Assembly (NCBI GenBank): GCA_965243545.1
Contig: OZ251573.1
Coordinates: forward strand, 372,001-436,000
Source: CATQHW01 sp965243545
GTDB lineage: Bacteria; Spirochaetota; Spirochaetia; SZUA-6; Bin103
Reading direction: 5' to 3'
DNA length: 64,000 bases
Notes under the pieces: model-generated
Database searches by the model: none
What the model saw: the letters and a program-made list of their open reading frames with translations, nothing else
What the model was told of the DNA's origin: nothing
Shown: one piece after another, positions 52,001-58,218 of the stretch
Layout: every line of letters starts with the position of its first letter
Position numbering within the stretch: position 1 is the first letter of the stretch
Position numbers and translations under genes: made by a program

Positions 52001-53406
52001 CGCCACGCGACTCTCTTGGAAGGAGAGAGGTCTGGGCCGTCAAGGACGCGCACAAGGGCGTTCTCCTTGCAGATGGCGGCCCGGTTGCGTTGGAACCAAC
52101 AGGAATCGGCAATATGCCGAGCCAAGTGCTCGAGATCATGTGCGGTGATCACCTTTCCGTCCAGAGCTTCTTTGAGGAGAGTCGGGACGAGCGGCAGGAC
52201 GACCTCGTCGCGTAGTCGTGTGTTCCATGCACGACGGAGTTGGGCCTCGTCAGCTATCTCGCCATCGACGACGGAACAGTGAAGTCCGTCGATGTGGCGA
52301 CGGCCGCTTTCGAGAAAGAAGTAGCCGTGAAAGAGGAAGTGTATTCTACCCACATCGGCGTCAATGGGAAGCACTTCGTCTTCGGTCTCGGAGATCGGCA
52401 GGAACACGGCCCAGGCTATCCTTAGTTCGTTCGTTTGATCTTTGTCGTGCGGCGTGCGGACCAGCATCGCCGCCCCATGCTGGTCGCCCTTCTCCTTTGT
52501 CGATTCGGAACGGAGAGCGCTAATCGTCGTCGGCCAATGCTCGGAGCAGCGCATACGCTCCAGGCGGTCATCACGGGCGGTCGTCTCGCGGCCGATGAAA
52601 TGCGACGACAAAGGCCGCGGTCCGGTGTTGATCGTTCCGTGAAATGAGCGGGTGCAAGGCCGATCGTCCTGTGGTCCGTGTAGTCGTTCTTGAGCCTCGG
52701 CGACGTCGACTGAGCAGATGGTCTCTCCTCGACGACGGATTTCGATCGACTCGAGGTGGCGGAGCGCGGTTAGAAGCACCCGTAGGTCGTCAGTGCGGGT
52801 CAGCTCCTCGACGATCCGGTCCGTTTCGGGCCGGAAGGTGGAGAATCCTGCGTCCGGGGCCGGATGAAGATGCTCCGTGCGAAACGGCAGCCACAGGATG
52901 AGCGCGCGCTCCCGGAAGGCATGCCCGGCTTGGTCCAGAAGGAGAGCTGCGTCGGTATCGCTGAGGAGATCCCAGCCACGAGTCACGTTCCCGGGGATGT
53001 CTACACCAAGAAACGGGTTGACGACTTGCTGAAACGGTTCATCGACGCCGACGGCATGGATGACGAACGCGTCACAAAGATAAAAGACGGCTTTCTGGCC
53101 AAGACCGAATTTGCCGATGGTGGCGCGGTCGGCCGCCTTGACACTCTCGCCATACGACAATATCCCGTCCCGGTCTTCTTGGCGGAACTCCCCGTCGTTG
53201 GCGACCAGCAGCCCTGGCCCCTGAAGCAGCGGATTGTCGGCTTTGGGCCAACCGGAGCACGCATCGAGCCTGAAACGACGTGACTTCGCGTCGTCGGCGT
53301 TTTGGAGGAGCTCTTTCAGAATGGGGTAGCCGGACTCGTAACGGTCCTGCAGATTGCTCTTGATCTGATTGACGATCGCACTCGGAGGTACGGACAACGG
53401 AGGCAC
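46018..53406 (-). CDS. Giant sacsin-like protein with two Hsp90-type (GHKL) ATPase domains
   Basis: 2462 residues. The first GHKL ATPase lies at ~14-130: LKELLQNADDAKSRR (N-box), then LVANDGEF, and GKFGLGQKAVFYL. A second lies at ~1505-1650: LFELFQNADDAYKRR and GKFGLGFKCVHLL. Two such modules in one chain, separated by long helical/beta regions, is the sacsin/SIRPT pattern. It should be a large ATP-driven chaperone-like or sensor protein. The GTG at 53406 has AGGAG just upstream, and a TACAAT -10-like box ends ~8 bp before it, so the message may be almost leaderless. It is followed by the helicase gene. Lower GC than the flanks. Confidence 0.85.
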   Translation of the reverse strand: MPPLSVPPSAIVNQIKSNLQDRYESGYPILKELLQNADDAKSRRFRLDACSGWPKADNPLLQGPGLLVANDGEFRQEDRDGILSYGESVKAADRATIGKFGLGQKAVFYLCDAFVIHAVGVDEPFQQVVNPFLGVDIPGNVTRGWDLLSDTDAALLLDQAGHAFRERALILWLPFRTEHLHPAPDAGFSTFRPETDRIVEELTRTDDLRVLLTALRHLESIEIRRRGETICSVDVAEAQERLHGPQDDRPCTRSFHGTINTGPRPLSSHFIGRETTARDDRLERMRCSEHWPTTISALRSESTKEKGDQHGAAMLVRTPHDKDQTNELRIAWAVFLPISETEDEVLPIDADVGRIHFLFHGYFFLESGRRHIDGLHCSVVDGEIADEAQLRRAWNTRLRDEVVLPLVPTLLKEALDGKVITAHDLEHLARHIADSCWFQRNRAAICKENALVRVLDGPDLSPSKRVAWRLVPRNATLRPLPKILASRPERIDRLFEHIDRWAHARDITLCIDRSTAITASPMQWTADELHSLFSTLSPLAFQSEPLAALLNALLTEMTGHHCTTIAPHMVNALRKATLDSEHRFAPSDQIRNLLKHLKHIPTSPFFALPRSTHRRILRSLAASDAALLPVRADLLETDGRSYPSETDLTNLLPALAAYIGDNDERLAGQAQTAAMELLRGHRIDQLAKLPGLRDVKILRARDPMTQDIAVLSFAELLSRAEQDSLFRRAPGVETSLRTLVNALPRFRPLVVYTTDHDGIHDLTRTVNQKTVFHAIINRATDFGSAAVRARLIERLASLTGDDDRDAIAKLCGGDSRAHTATLWNAAQMPDEIERVIASLVRHRPGEFLVPSACVAVLTPKKRKEFGIRDLAASDLKRMIDDGIELFRSLNTTEPERKAFLNCGLPDSLLRRLPIHDRSDGAVGPADGLFRVDGWPVPDRLRQRVTIAILFDDPQVRPRQQRIVRAWSPIRQINTVLDAPDPNCYATELLEALSQSLVDKPLEPDLKKRLREVPWITVDGAAVALNDVLNLPLPVEQAAARHFRNSASFVSVTELPRPTRDLLERADVIPDKHSSIAALSRMIDQTGLQARLGSMADYPIEQFTELAKAGVSDLKLPGWPLLAALLSSMDGGLDQEAVACFHELSESDSTVAGEHLDALATVAANSAVRPNPAEAAYRHGFEAVAKWTAAARNTVFANTRVPTKSGEWRSGKDVAPEDRGYLPEQVLADDYREIGPPGKHTVPVDPDIPNDGDQEGRIEILYRRSDAQHRGFLEDWRGRVPPDLIRVYLLIAGRGNPFLTKYASELIGDSTLNIEIEMNRLNCDERDPPVILIERVEGSSVEVTALSGHRFTASLREDVSSLLISPPQFQARMPNDRPTRANAGRRRIEVVVLKVRAGDMALGTADATMLFRKFVESVATECLEREGMVALGSLLDRAARVDQAALEDTQSLLRDRLPTLLANLKLPEGSTALDALRRYEAGEEFRPSEGDLTQAKKDLWSAIRLPRSATEVLGAVRGRIRDQGYSGRSVLFELFQNADDAYKRRHAVLGDACFRVDLREDGFRIVHWGLPINHLGSNPEDGRRRGYRRDLLSMLMMNYSEKRPEDGVTGKFGLGFKCVHLLSDTVRVASGFIALQTVGGLLPKPWAEGRRQVETLRDDALGTATVIDVPYATEKMAKLGAETTQAFLCAMRWLPAFARRVRRIEICGAKQEVVVCSALPVPTSKSIDVVVVQMASGRTQRALRLDLRDDYKLLLKLGAAGFECFGSTLRRLWNLAPLEEDVGSGWLLHGPFSVDPGRGRLAGTVEDRQERFEALGVSLAQRLMELHDVVNTDWAALAGVSFNDPTDAQTPSRFWATLFELFVRDLDDDLAQHLHAVDRGFGYLAAQRSVVPTGLRTPFDVLVTASSVTRSADKALADTRILEATREWLSWSTQDLKDHVVHAEVARPLRTLGFGPIRSLTLSELLQIEIGEDGCIDIPLATRLGQVITQAAIEDEPLRQERTEILETARGTSFLAQDGTWRPVSRLSSTRGGPEETLLCGFAPDDALLHQEYQGAALEFFKVARMQSGYGSNIQHSLKEWIYAAHDEQRQRAALRYLVGSRRGPDLAQSLKYGRPTWLDDVLTQFESHPLLENVTHEDRLKLIVELDSTRLQVTLPAQSYHESYGTADASKVLDQCYAWWMDEREGERSKYAESVYPDGFDRSHLAIARIDRTAWFTMLALACYQLFGRTQDGQHRSFIESGWREGWWMELAESEPPKSVRPWLDRLESWSSPERSEETYHIWERTLVDLYTISRGLNVYVELIRKFPLFVEDHGAPSTDNIFRPSDSLLAQHLGLDAAPIDRALGIAGNWLMRELSRNGVYSASEAKLVAPYCWTPSQRVRTTLQPWLDLAPDKNDSRTIFEFCREHLDAERAHFGGDYDLPLQIVTRKRHRDRLNGWFNDAGIDVPDFDDESPDDEAEFP

Positions 53407-53514
53407 GGCTCCTGATTGTACACCGAGCGGACGGCAGTATGCACGCCGCCGACCTCGTCCCGACTCAGCCGCATCTGCTGGGCCACTGCCACAATCGGGG
53501 CGGCCCGTAGCGCC

Positions 53515-53829
53515 TCACACGGCCGTCAGCCGCGCGGTGCCGTCGGCCCACGGCACCGCGATCGGCAAGACCCGATGCTGCGGGCACCGCACCCGAGGGA
53601 CCTTGGCGGCCAGAAACGTGCGGTACTGGCAGGTGTCCGGCTGCCGCCAGCGGCGCTGCCTGGTGTCGTACTGGCGAGCGGCGCGCCCGCACTGCGGGCA
53701 GCTCACCTCCCCGCCGTCGTGCTCCACGTGCACCACCACCTCGCCCCGTTGAAGGTTCAGGTCGACGTCGGCCACTCGCCACGGCTTCTCGATGCCCAGA
53801 ATCATGGAGTACAGTTCCTTGTCGCGCAT
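53515..53829 (-). pseudogene. ISL3-family transposase, N-terminal fragment
   Basis: 104 residues matching only the N-terminal zinc-finger region of ISL3 transposases: the start (ELYSMILGIEKPW), VSCPQCGRAARQYDTRQRRW, FLAAKVPRVRCPQH and LPIAVPWA. Intact transposases are ~400 residues; the DDE domain is absent and the frame stops two codons after the homology ends. It marks past insertion at the right edge of the defence island. Confidence 0.8.
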
Positions 53830-53841
53830 GGCCCCATCTTA

Positions 53842-53865
53842 GCCGCGGCGGGCAAGCGCCGCGGC
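53842..53865. repeat. Perfect GC-rich inverted repeat
   Basis: GCCGCGGCG and CGCCGCGGC (9 bp each) around a 6-nt loop, between the ISL3 fragment start and the Rpn element. It could be an IS-end relic or a transcription-blocking hairpin; it has no T-tract. Confidence 0.4.
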
Positions 53866-53953
53866 CCCTCGGGTCACCGGACCGCACGAAACCGAAGGAC
53901 CTTCGAAGATTGACGGCTTCGTGATCGGCGGCTACGGTCGCCGCCGGATTCCG

Positions 53954-54943
53954 ATGCGCGACGATCAGGGGCGGGATCGACCGTCCGCCGAGCCGGAGGC
54001 GCCGGTCAGCAACCCGCACGACAAGTACTTCTACGACGTGTTCTCAGATGCGGGGAACGCCGCCGGCCTGTTGCGCCCGCACCTGCCCCAGGCGGTCGCC
54101 GGCTCGGTGCGTTGGTCGACGCTGACCCATCTGCCCGGTCGCTTCGTCAGCGACGATTGGCGCGGGCGCGAAGCCGATCTGCTGTTTTCGGTCGAGCGCC
54201 GGGATACCGGCCCGCCATTGCTGGTGTACGTGCTGCTGGAGCATCAGTCCACGCCGGATCAATGGATGCGATTGCGGCTGCTCAACTACTGCGTGCAGAT
54301 ATGGATGAAGTGGCGCAGGAGACACGAGGACGAGCCGCGGTTGCCTCTGATCGTGCCGGTGGTATTCTATCAGGGAGCGGAGCCGTGGCGGCACGAACGG
54401 CAGTTCGCGGAGTTGGTTGCGGGGGCGAAGCCGAGTTGGGGTTGGGTGCCGCGCTTCGAGCACCTGCTGATCGACCAGACGGGGCGGAGCGCCGAATCGG
54501 TCACCGGGGGCGCGGGCGCGCGGCTGGCGCAGGTGGCGATGATGGCCACGTATGGCAAGGCGTGGGAGGAGTTGCTGGAGCGGACGGCGCAGCTGATGGG
54601 TCAGTTGTACCCGGCCGCCGGGTTCGACGAGGTGGCGATGCACGTGGAGTACGTGCTGGCGACGCAGCCGGAAGAACGGCAACGGGTATTCGGGAAGGCG
54701 CTACGCCGCCACGTTGCGGGCCGTGGAGGAGAGTTGATGAACTACGTGGAACGAATGGTCGAACGAGGACGCCGGGAAGGGCGTCAGGAAGGCGAACTGA
54801 GGGGGAAGGTGCAGACCATCCAGGGACTCCTGAGCCGTGATGTCCCGTGGTCGACCATAGAGGCGGCTACCGGCATCGACGAGGCCAGGTTCCGGCGCAT
54901 CGAACAGGAGTTCGACGACAACGGAGCGGTCCACGCCGAGTAG
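53954..54943 (+). CDS. Rpn family PD-(D/E)XK nuclease, diverged copy
   Basis: About 329 residues of the same family as the three tandem copies but clearly diverged. Core: READLLFSVE (catalytic Asp), YVLLEHQSTPD (E-x-Q), MRLRLLNY. The C-terminal part is shorter, with only one REGRQEGEL stretch and the end motif PWSTIEAATGIDEARF. The ATG at 53954 is chosen; a GTG at 53921 lies in the flank that is also present in the 43.2-kb remnant. It separates threonine aldolase and a truncated VPS10/BNR gene from the ISL3 fragment, so it behaves as an inserted element. Confidence 0.85.
   Translation: MRDDQGRDRPSAEPEAPVSNPHDKYFYDVFSDAGNAAGLLRPHLPQAVAGSVRWSTLTHLPGRFVSDDWRGREADLLFSVERRDTGPPLLVYVLLEHQSTPDQWMRLRLLNYCVQIWMKWRRRHEDEPRLPLIVPVVFYQGAEPWRHERQFAELVAGAKPSWGWVPRFEHLLIDQTGRSAESVTGGAGARLAQVAMMATYGKAWEELLERTAQLMGQLYPAAGFDEVAMHVEYVLATQPEERQRVFGKALRRHVAGRGGELMNYVERMVERGRREGRQEGELRGKVQTIQGLLSRDVPWSTIEAATGIDEARFRRIEQEFDDNGAVHAE
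54737..54943 (+). CDS. Possible intragenic small protein RpnS, diverged copy
   Basis: An in-frame ATG preceded by GGAGGAGAGTTG with ~7-bp spacing, predicted 68 residues covering the charged repeat and C-terminal tail. The site is kept despite divergence from the tandem copies, which supports a real internal start. Confidence 0.5.
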   Translation: MNYVERMVERGRREGRQEGELRGKVQTIQGLLSRDVPWSTIEAATGIDEARFRRIEQEFDDNGAVHAE

Positions 54944-54980
54944 CCGGCCAAGTCGCCGGGCGGGACCACCCGGTGCAGGC

Positions 54981-55085
54981 GGCCACCGCCACCACGCGGC
55001 CGCCGCGGTGCGGGCCGATGCAGCGCCAGCGCATCGCCCCCAGGGCGTCGATGGCGCCTCCCTGGGCCGCCGCCGGATCGCTCAC
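54981..55085 (-). pseudogene. Truncated start of a VPS10/BNR-repeat (sortilin-like) protein
   Basis: Read on the minus strand from a GTG at 55085 it codes an N-terminus ending MRWRCIGPHRGGRVVAVA, the hallmark beginning of VPS10/BNR-repeat proteins (normally followed by ~900 residues). The homology stops at about 54981 where the Rpn element flank begins. The GTG overlaps the stop of the threonine aldolase gene (GTGA), so it was the next gene of that operon. Confidence 0.65.
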
Positions 55086-56155
55086 CGCGTCGCGCCGTCC
55101 ACGATGCGGCGGGTGACGTCGATCACCCGGTCGACCTGGCCGGCGTCGACGTGCCGGTTGAGCACCAGGCGCGCCCGCGTCGGCGGGCGCGGCGTCGCCA
55201 GCACCCCGTGGACGCGGTATCGGTCGAGCAGCTCCTCTGTGGTCCAGCCCAGCCCGCGCACGTCGACGACCGCGAAGTTGGTGGGGATGGGAGGGGCCAG
55301 CACCTCCATGCCGCCGCCGGCGGTCCGCAGCCCGGCCGCCAGCCGCGCGGCGTTGGCGTGGTCGTCCGCCAGCCGGTCGACCATCTCCTCCAGGGCGACG
55401 ATGCCGGCCGCGGCGATCACGCCGGCCTGCCGCATCGCGCCGCCGAGCAGCTTGCGGGCCGCGCGCGCCGCGTCGATGAAGGCCGCCTCCCCGCACAGGA
55501 TGGAGCCGACCGGCGCGCTCAGCCCCTTGGAGACGCAGAACATGACCGAATCGACCTGCGCCACCAGCTCGGCGGCGGGCAGCCCCAACGCGACCGCGGC
55601 GTTGAACAGCCGCGCGCCGTCGCAGTGGACGCGCATGCCGGCCGCGCGCGCGGCGGCCGCCGCGGCGTTCACCTGCGACGGCGTCACCGCGCCGCCGCCG
55701 GTGTAGTTGTGCGTGTTCTCCAGGCAGAGCAGCCGCGGCGCGGCGCCGGGATGGGCGGCGATCGCCTGCCGCACGTGTTCGGGCGTGATGATCCCCCACT
55801 CGGTCTCGACCGCGGCCGGCGCTACGTCGTACAGGGCGCGCGCCAACCGGTCGCGGTCGCTGGCGAACATGTGCGCGTTCGCCTCATGCACCACCAGCGC
55901 GGGCCGGCCGCCGCCGTTGCCGCCGGTCTGCAGGTGGGTAATCAGGGCTGCGCCGTTGGCCATGGAGCCGCTCGGCACGAACACCGCCGCCTCCATGCCG
56001 AGCCGCTCGGCGGCCGCCGCCTCCAGCCGCGTTACGGTCGGGTCCTCGGCAAAGCAGTCGTCGCCCACCTCGGCGGCGCTCATCGCCTGCCGCATCCGCT
56101 CGGTCGGGTGGGTGACGGTGTCGCTGCGCAGGTCGATCGGCGCGCCGCCGTTCAC
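55082..56155 (-). CDS. ltaE: Low-specificity L-threonine aldolase (PLP-dependent)
   Basis: A 357-residue fold-type I PLP enzyme that splits threonine or allo-threonine to glycine and acetaldehyde. Landmarks: IDLRSDTVTHPT start, VFVPSGSMANG, LENTHNYTGGG, RVHCDGARLFNAAV (PLP-ring Asp) and VSKGLSAPVGS with the Schiff-base Lys. The GTG at 56155 is fixed by GGAGGA 6 bp upstream. A 19-codon reading frame with its own strong ribosome-binding site ends on this start codon. Confidence 0.92.
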   Translation of the reverse strand: MNGGAPIDLRSDTVTHPTERMRQAMSAAEVGDDCFAEDPTVTRLEAAAAERLGMEAAVFVPSGSMANGAALITHLQTGGNGGGRPALVVHEANAHMFASDRDRLARALYDVAPAAVETEWGIITPEHVRQAIAAHPGAAPRLLCLENTHNYTGGGAVTPSQVNAAAAAARAAGMRVHCDGARLFNAAVALGLPAAELVAQVDSVMFCVSKGLSAPVGSILCGEAAFIDAARAARKLLGGAMRQAGVIAAAGIVALEEMVDRLADDHANAARLAAGLRTAGGGMEVLAPPIPTNFAVVDVRGLGWTTEELLDRYRVHGVLATPRPPTRARLVLNRHVDAGQVDRVIDVTRRIVDGATR

Positions 56156-56211
56156 GTCATTCCTCCGCCGGCTTCGATCGCGATCGGTCCTTCGCGTAGC
56201 GTCCGCGCCAT
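56152..56211 (-). CDS. Possible 19-codon leader peptide upstream of ltaE
   Basis: An ATG at 56211 preceded by AGGAGG at 5-bp spacing opens a frame coding MARTLREGPIAIEAGGGMT. Its TGA overlaps the GTG of ltaE, so translation would be coupled. It may be a regulatory leader peptide, or a relic; no family match is recognised. Confidence 0.4.
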   Translation of the reverse strand: MARTLREGPIAIEAGGGMT

Positions 56212-56314
56212 GGCTGCCTCCTGTACGCGCGCGCGAGTGTACGACAGGTCCGCGGCGAGATGCTCAGGCGGCGCATCGGCGCCCCGCGTCCTGTATCATC
56301 CGGGCGCGGAGAAG

Positions 56315-57669
56315 ATGGGCGACAGTTGGAAGCGGCGCATCCGCGATCCCGTGCACGGCCTGGTCGTGTTCGGGGGGCGCGATGGTCACGGGAACGAGAC
56401 CGACCGGATCGCCTGGCGCCTGCTCGACACCACAGAGCTGCAGCGGCTGCGGCGCATACGCCAACTCGGCTTTGCCGATCTGGTCTATCCGGGGGCGACC
56501 CACACCCGCTTCGCCCACAGCATCGGCGTCTACCACGTGGCGCGCCGGCTGGTCGACGTGATCGCGCGCCAACAGGGCGAGCGGCACGACGCGGACCGCG
56601 CGCGCGTCGCGCTCCTGGCCGCCTTGCTGCACGACGTCGGCCACGGCCCGTTCAGCCACGCGTTCGAGAGCGCGGCCATGGCGATGGGTCTCACCAGACG
56701 GCACGAGGATTGGAGCGCGGAGATCGTGCGCGGCGACACCGACGTCAACCGCGTGCTGCGCGAGGCGGACCCGCAACTGCCGGACCGGGTCGGCGCGCTG
56801 CTGAAGGAGGAGGAGGCGAAGGACATCTACGCCGCCGTCGTATCGAGTCAATTCGACGCCGACCGATCGATTACATCCAACGGGACCGGATGATGACCGG
56901 CGTCCAGTTCGGCCACGTCGACAGCGATTGGCTGCTCGATTGCCTGGAAGTCGGGTCGGTCACCATCGGCAGATCCGACTACGTACCGATGCCATGCCTG
57001 TATCTCGGCACCAAAGGGCTGGCGATAGCCGAGGAATACCTGGAGGCGCGGTTTCGGCTCTACTGGACGGTGTACATGCATAAGACGACTCGCTCGGCCG
57101 AGAAGATGCTGGAGGCTCTGTTGACGGATGCGGCGTCATCGCTGCGGGGCGGCGACTTGGCCCGCCGGGACCCGGTGTTGCGGTACTTCGCGTCCAAAAC
57201 GCCGTCGCTGGACGCGTTTCTTCGGCTGGATGACGGGACGGTGTGGGCCGCGCTTGCCGAATACGCCGAGTGCGGGCATCCGCGAGTAGCTGAACTGGCC
57301 CGCCGGCTGCGCGGTCGCAAGCTCTACAAGTGTCTGGAAATCGGAGCTCGGGATAGCGGCAAAGGCAATCTCTACCAGCAGTTCCGGCGTGCATTGAAGG
57401 AGCGCAACGACGCATGGCTGGACGGCCTGCTGTTCGATGAGTCTACGATAACGCCGTACACGTGGTACGACTTCAATGACGCATCGGCCCTCAGCAAGGT
57501 TCTGGTCAAGGTGCATTCGGATGTGGACGAACCGCAGGATATCGCCGAGGTGTCTCCGGTCGTGAAGGCGCTCCATAACGAAGGGTTCGGCCGTGTTCAG
57601 CGGGTTTACGCCCCCGGCCAGGACCAAACCGCAAAACTCGACGTGATACTCAAGGAGATAAGAACGTGA
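56315..57669 (+). pseudogene. HD-domain phosphohydrolase (YwfO/COG1078-like) interrupted by a one-base frameshift
   Basis: The first 184 or so codons read as an HD phosphohydrolase: KRRIRDPVHGLV, TRFAHSIGVYH, LLAALLHDVGHGPFSHAFE (HD metal motif). The sequence continues in another frame with DYIQRDRMMTGVQFGH, the block that always follows SSQFDADRL in the family. At 56866-56869 the Leu codon between them has only two bases (TC), so one base is missing. Restored, the protein would be 451 residues, the normal length. The family hydrolyses dNTPs or other nucleotides. The rest of the gene is well preserved, so the shift is recent, a sequencing error, or programmed. Confidence 0.8.
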
Positions 57670-58190
57670 ACGTCGAAGATATCGTCGTCAACCTGATCGC
57701 GCTGCACGATGGAGGTGAGCTGGTCGGCCGGACGCGGCTGCAGAAGGAAGCGTATCTGCTGCATCGCTGCGGGGCGAACTACGACCTGCCGTTCCCGTTC
57801 ACCTATCACCACTATGGACCGTACTCCCATGCGCTTGCCGAAGGGGTGATCGACGCCCGCGCCAGCGACCGGATCGATATCGAGGAACGGCTCGGGTCGT
57901 ACGGTATCCGTTACGCGGTCTTCAGATTGAAGGGAGAGCATGACGCCCGCGACGGCCTGGGCGAGCTGTCGGCCGACCGGGGCCGTTCGTTGTTGAAGGA
58001 GCTGCAGGCCGTCTCCGACATCGTACTGGAGCTCGCCTCGACCATCGTCTTTCTGCGCGAAGAGGCCGGCTACGGGCGCGACGCGGCCAAGGAGACCAAG
58101 GCGCGCAAGCCGCTCAAGGCGACGTCGGAGCGTATGGAGCAGGCGGCCGCGCTGCTGCGCAAGCTCGGACTGGAGTACGCGGCGACCTGA
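57666..58190 (+). CDS. YwgA-like protein coupled to the HD phosphohydrolase
   Basis: A 174-residue protein whose N-terminus (VGRTRLQKEAYLLHRCG then FTYHHYGPYSHAL) matches the YwgA family and is distantly similar to Panacea/SocA-type domains. The GTG at 57666 overlaps the stop of the HD gene (GTGA). In Bacillus ywfO and ywgA are also neighbours, so this pairing is ancient. Function unknown; probably a regulator or partner of the HD enzyme. Confidence 0.7.
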   Translation: MNVEDIVVNLIALHDGGELVGRTRLQKEAYLLHRCGANYDLPFPFTYHHYGPYSHALAEGVIDARASDRIDIEERLGSYGIRYAVFRLKGEHDARDGLGELSADRGRSLLKELQAVSDIVLELASTIVFLREEAGYGRDAAKETKARKPLKATSERMEQAAALLRKLGLEYAAT

Positions 58191-58218
58191 GCGCGCGTCC
58201 GCGATCGATAGCGGCGTC

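Noticed and set aside
54867..55799. Minus-strand frame across threonine aldolase
   Set aside because: Shadow of ltaE in another frame; only its first part (54981-55085), read from the GTG at 55085, is meaningful as the BNR fragment.
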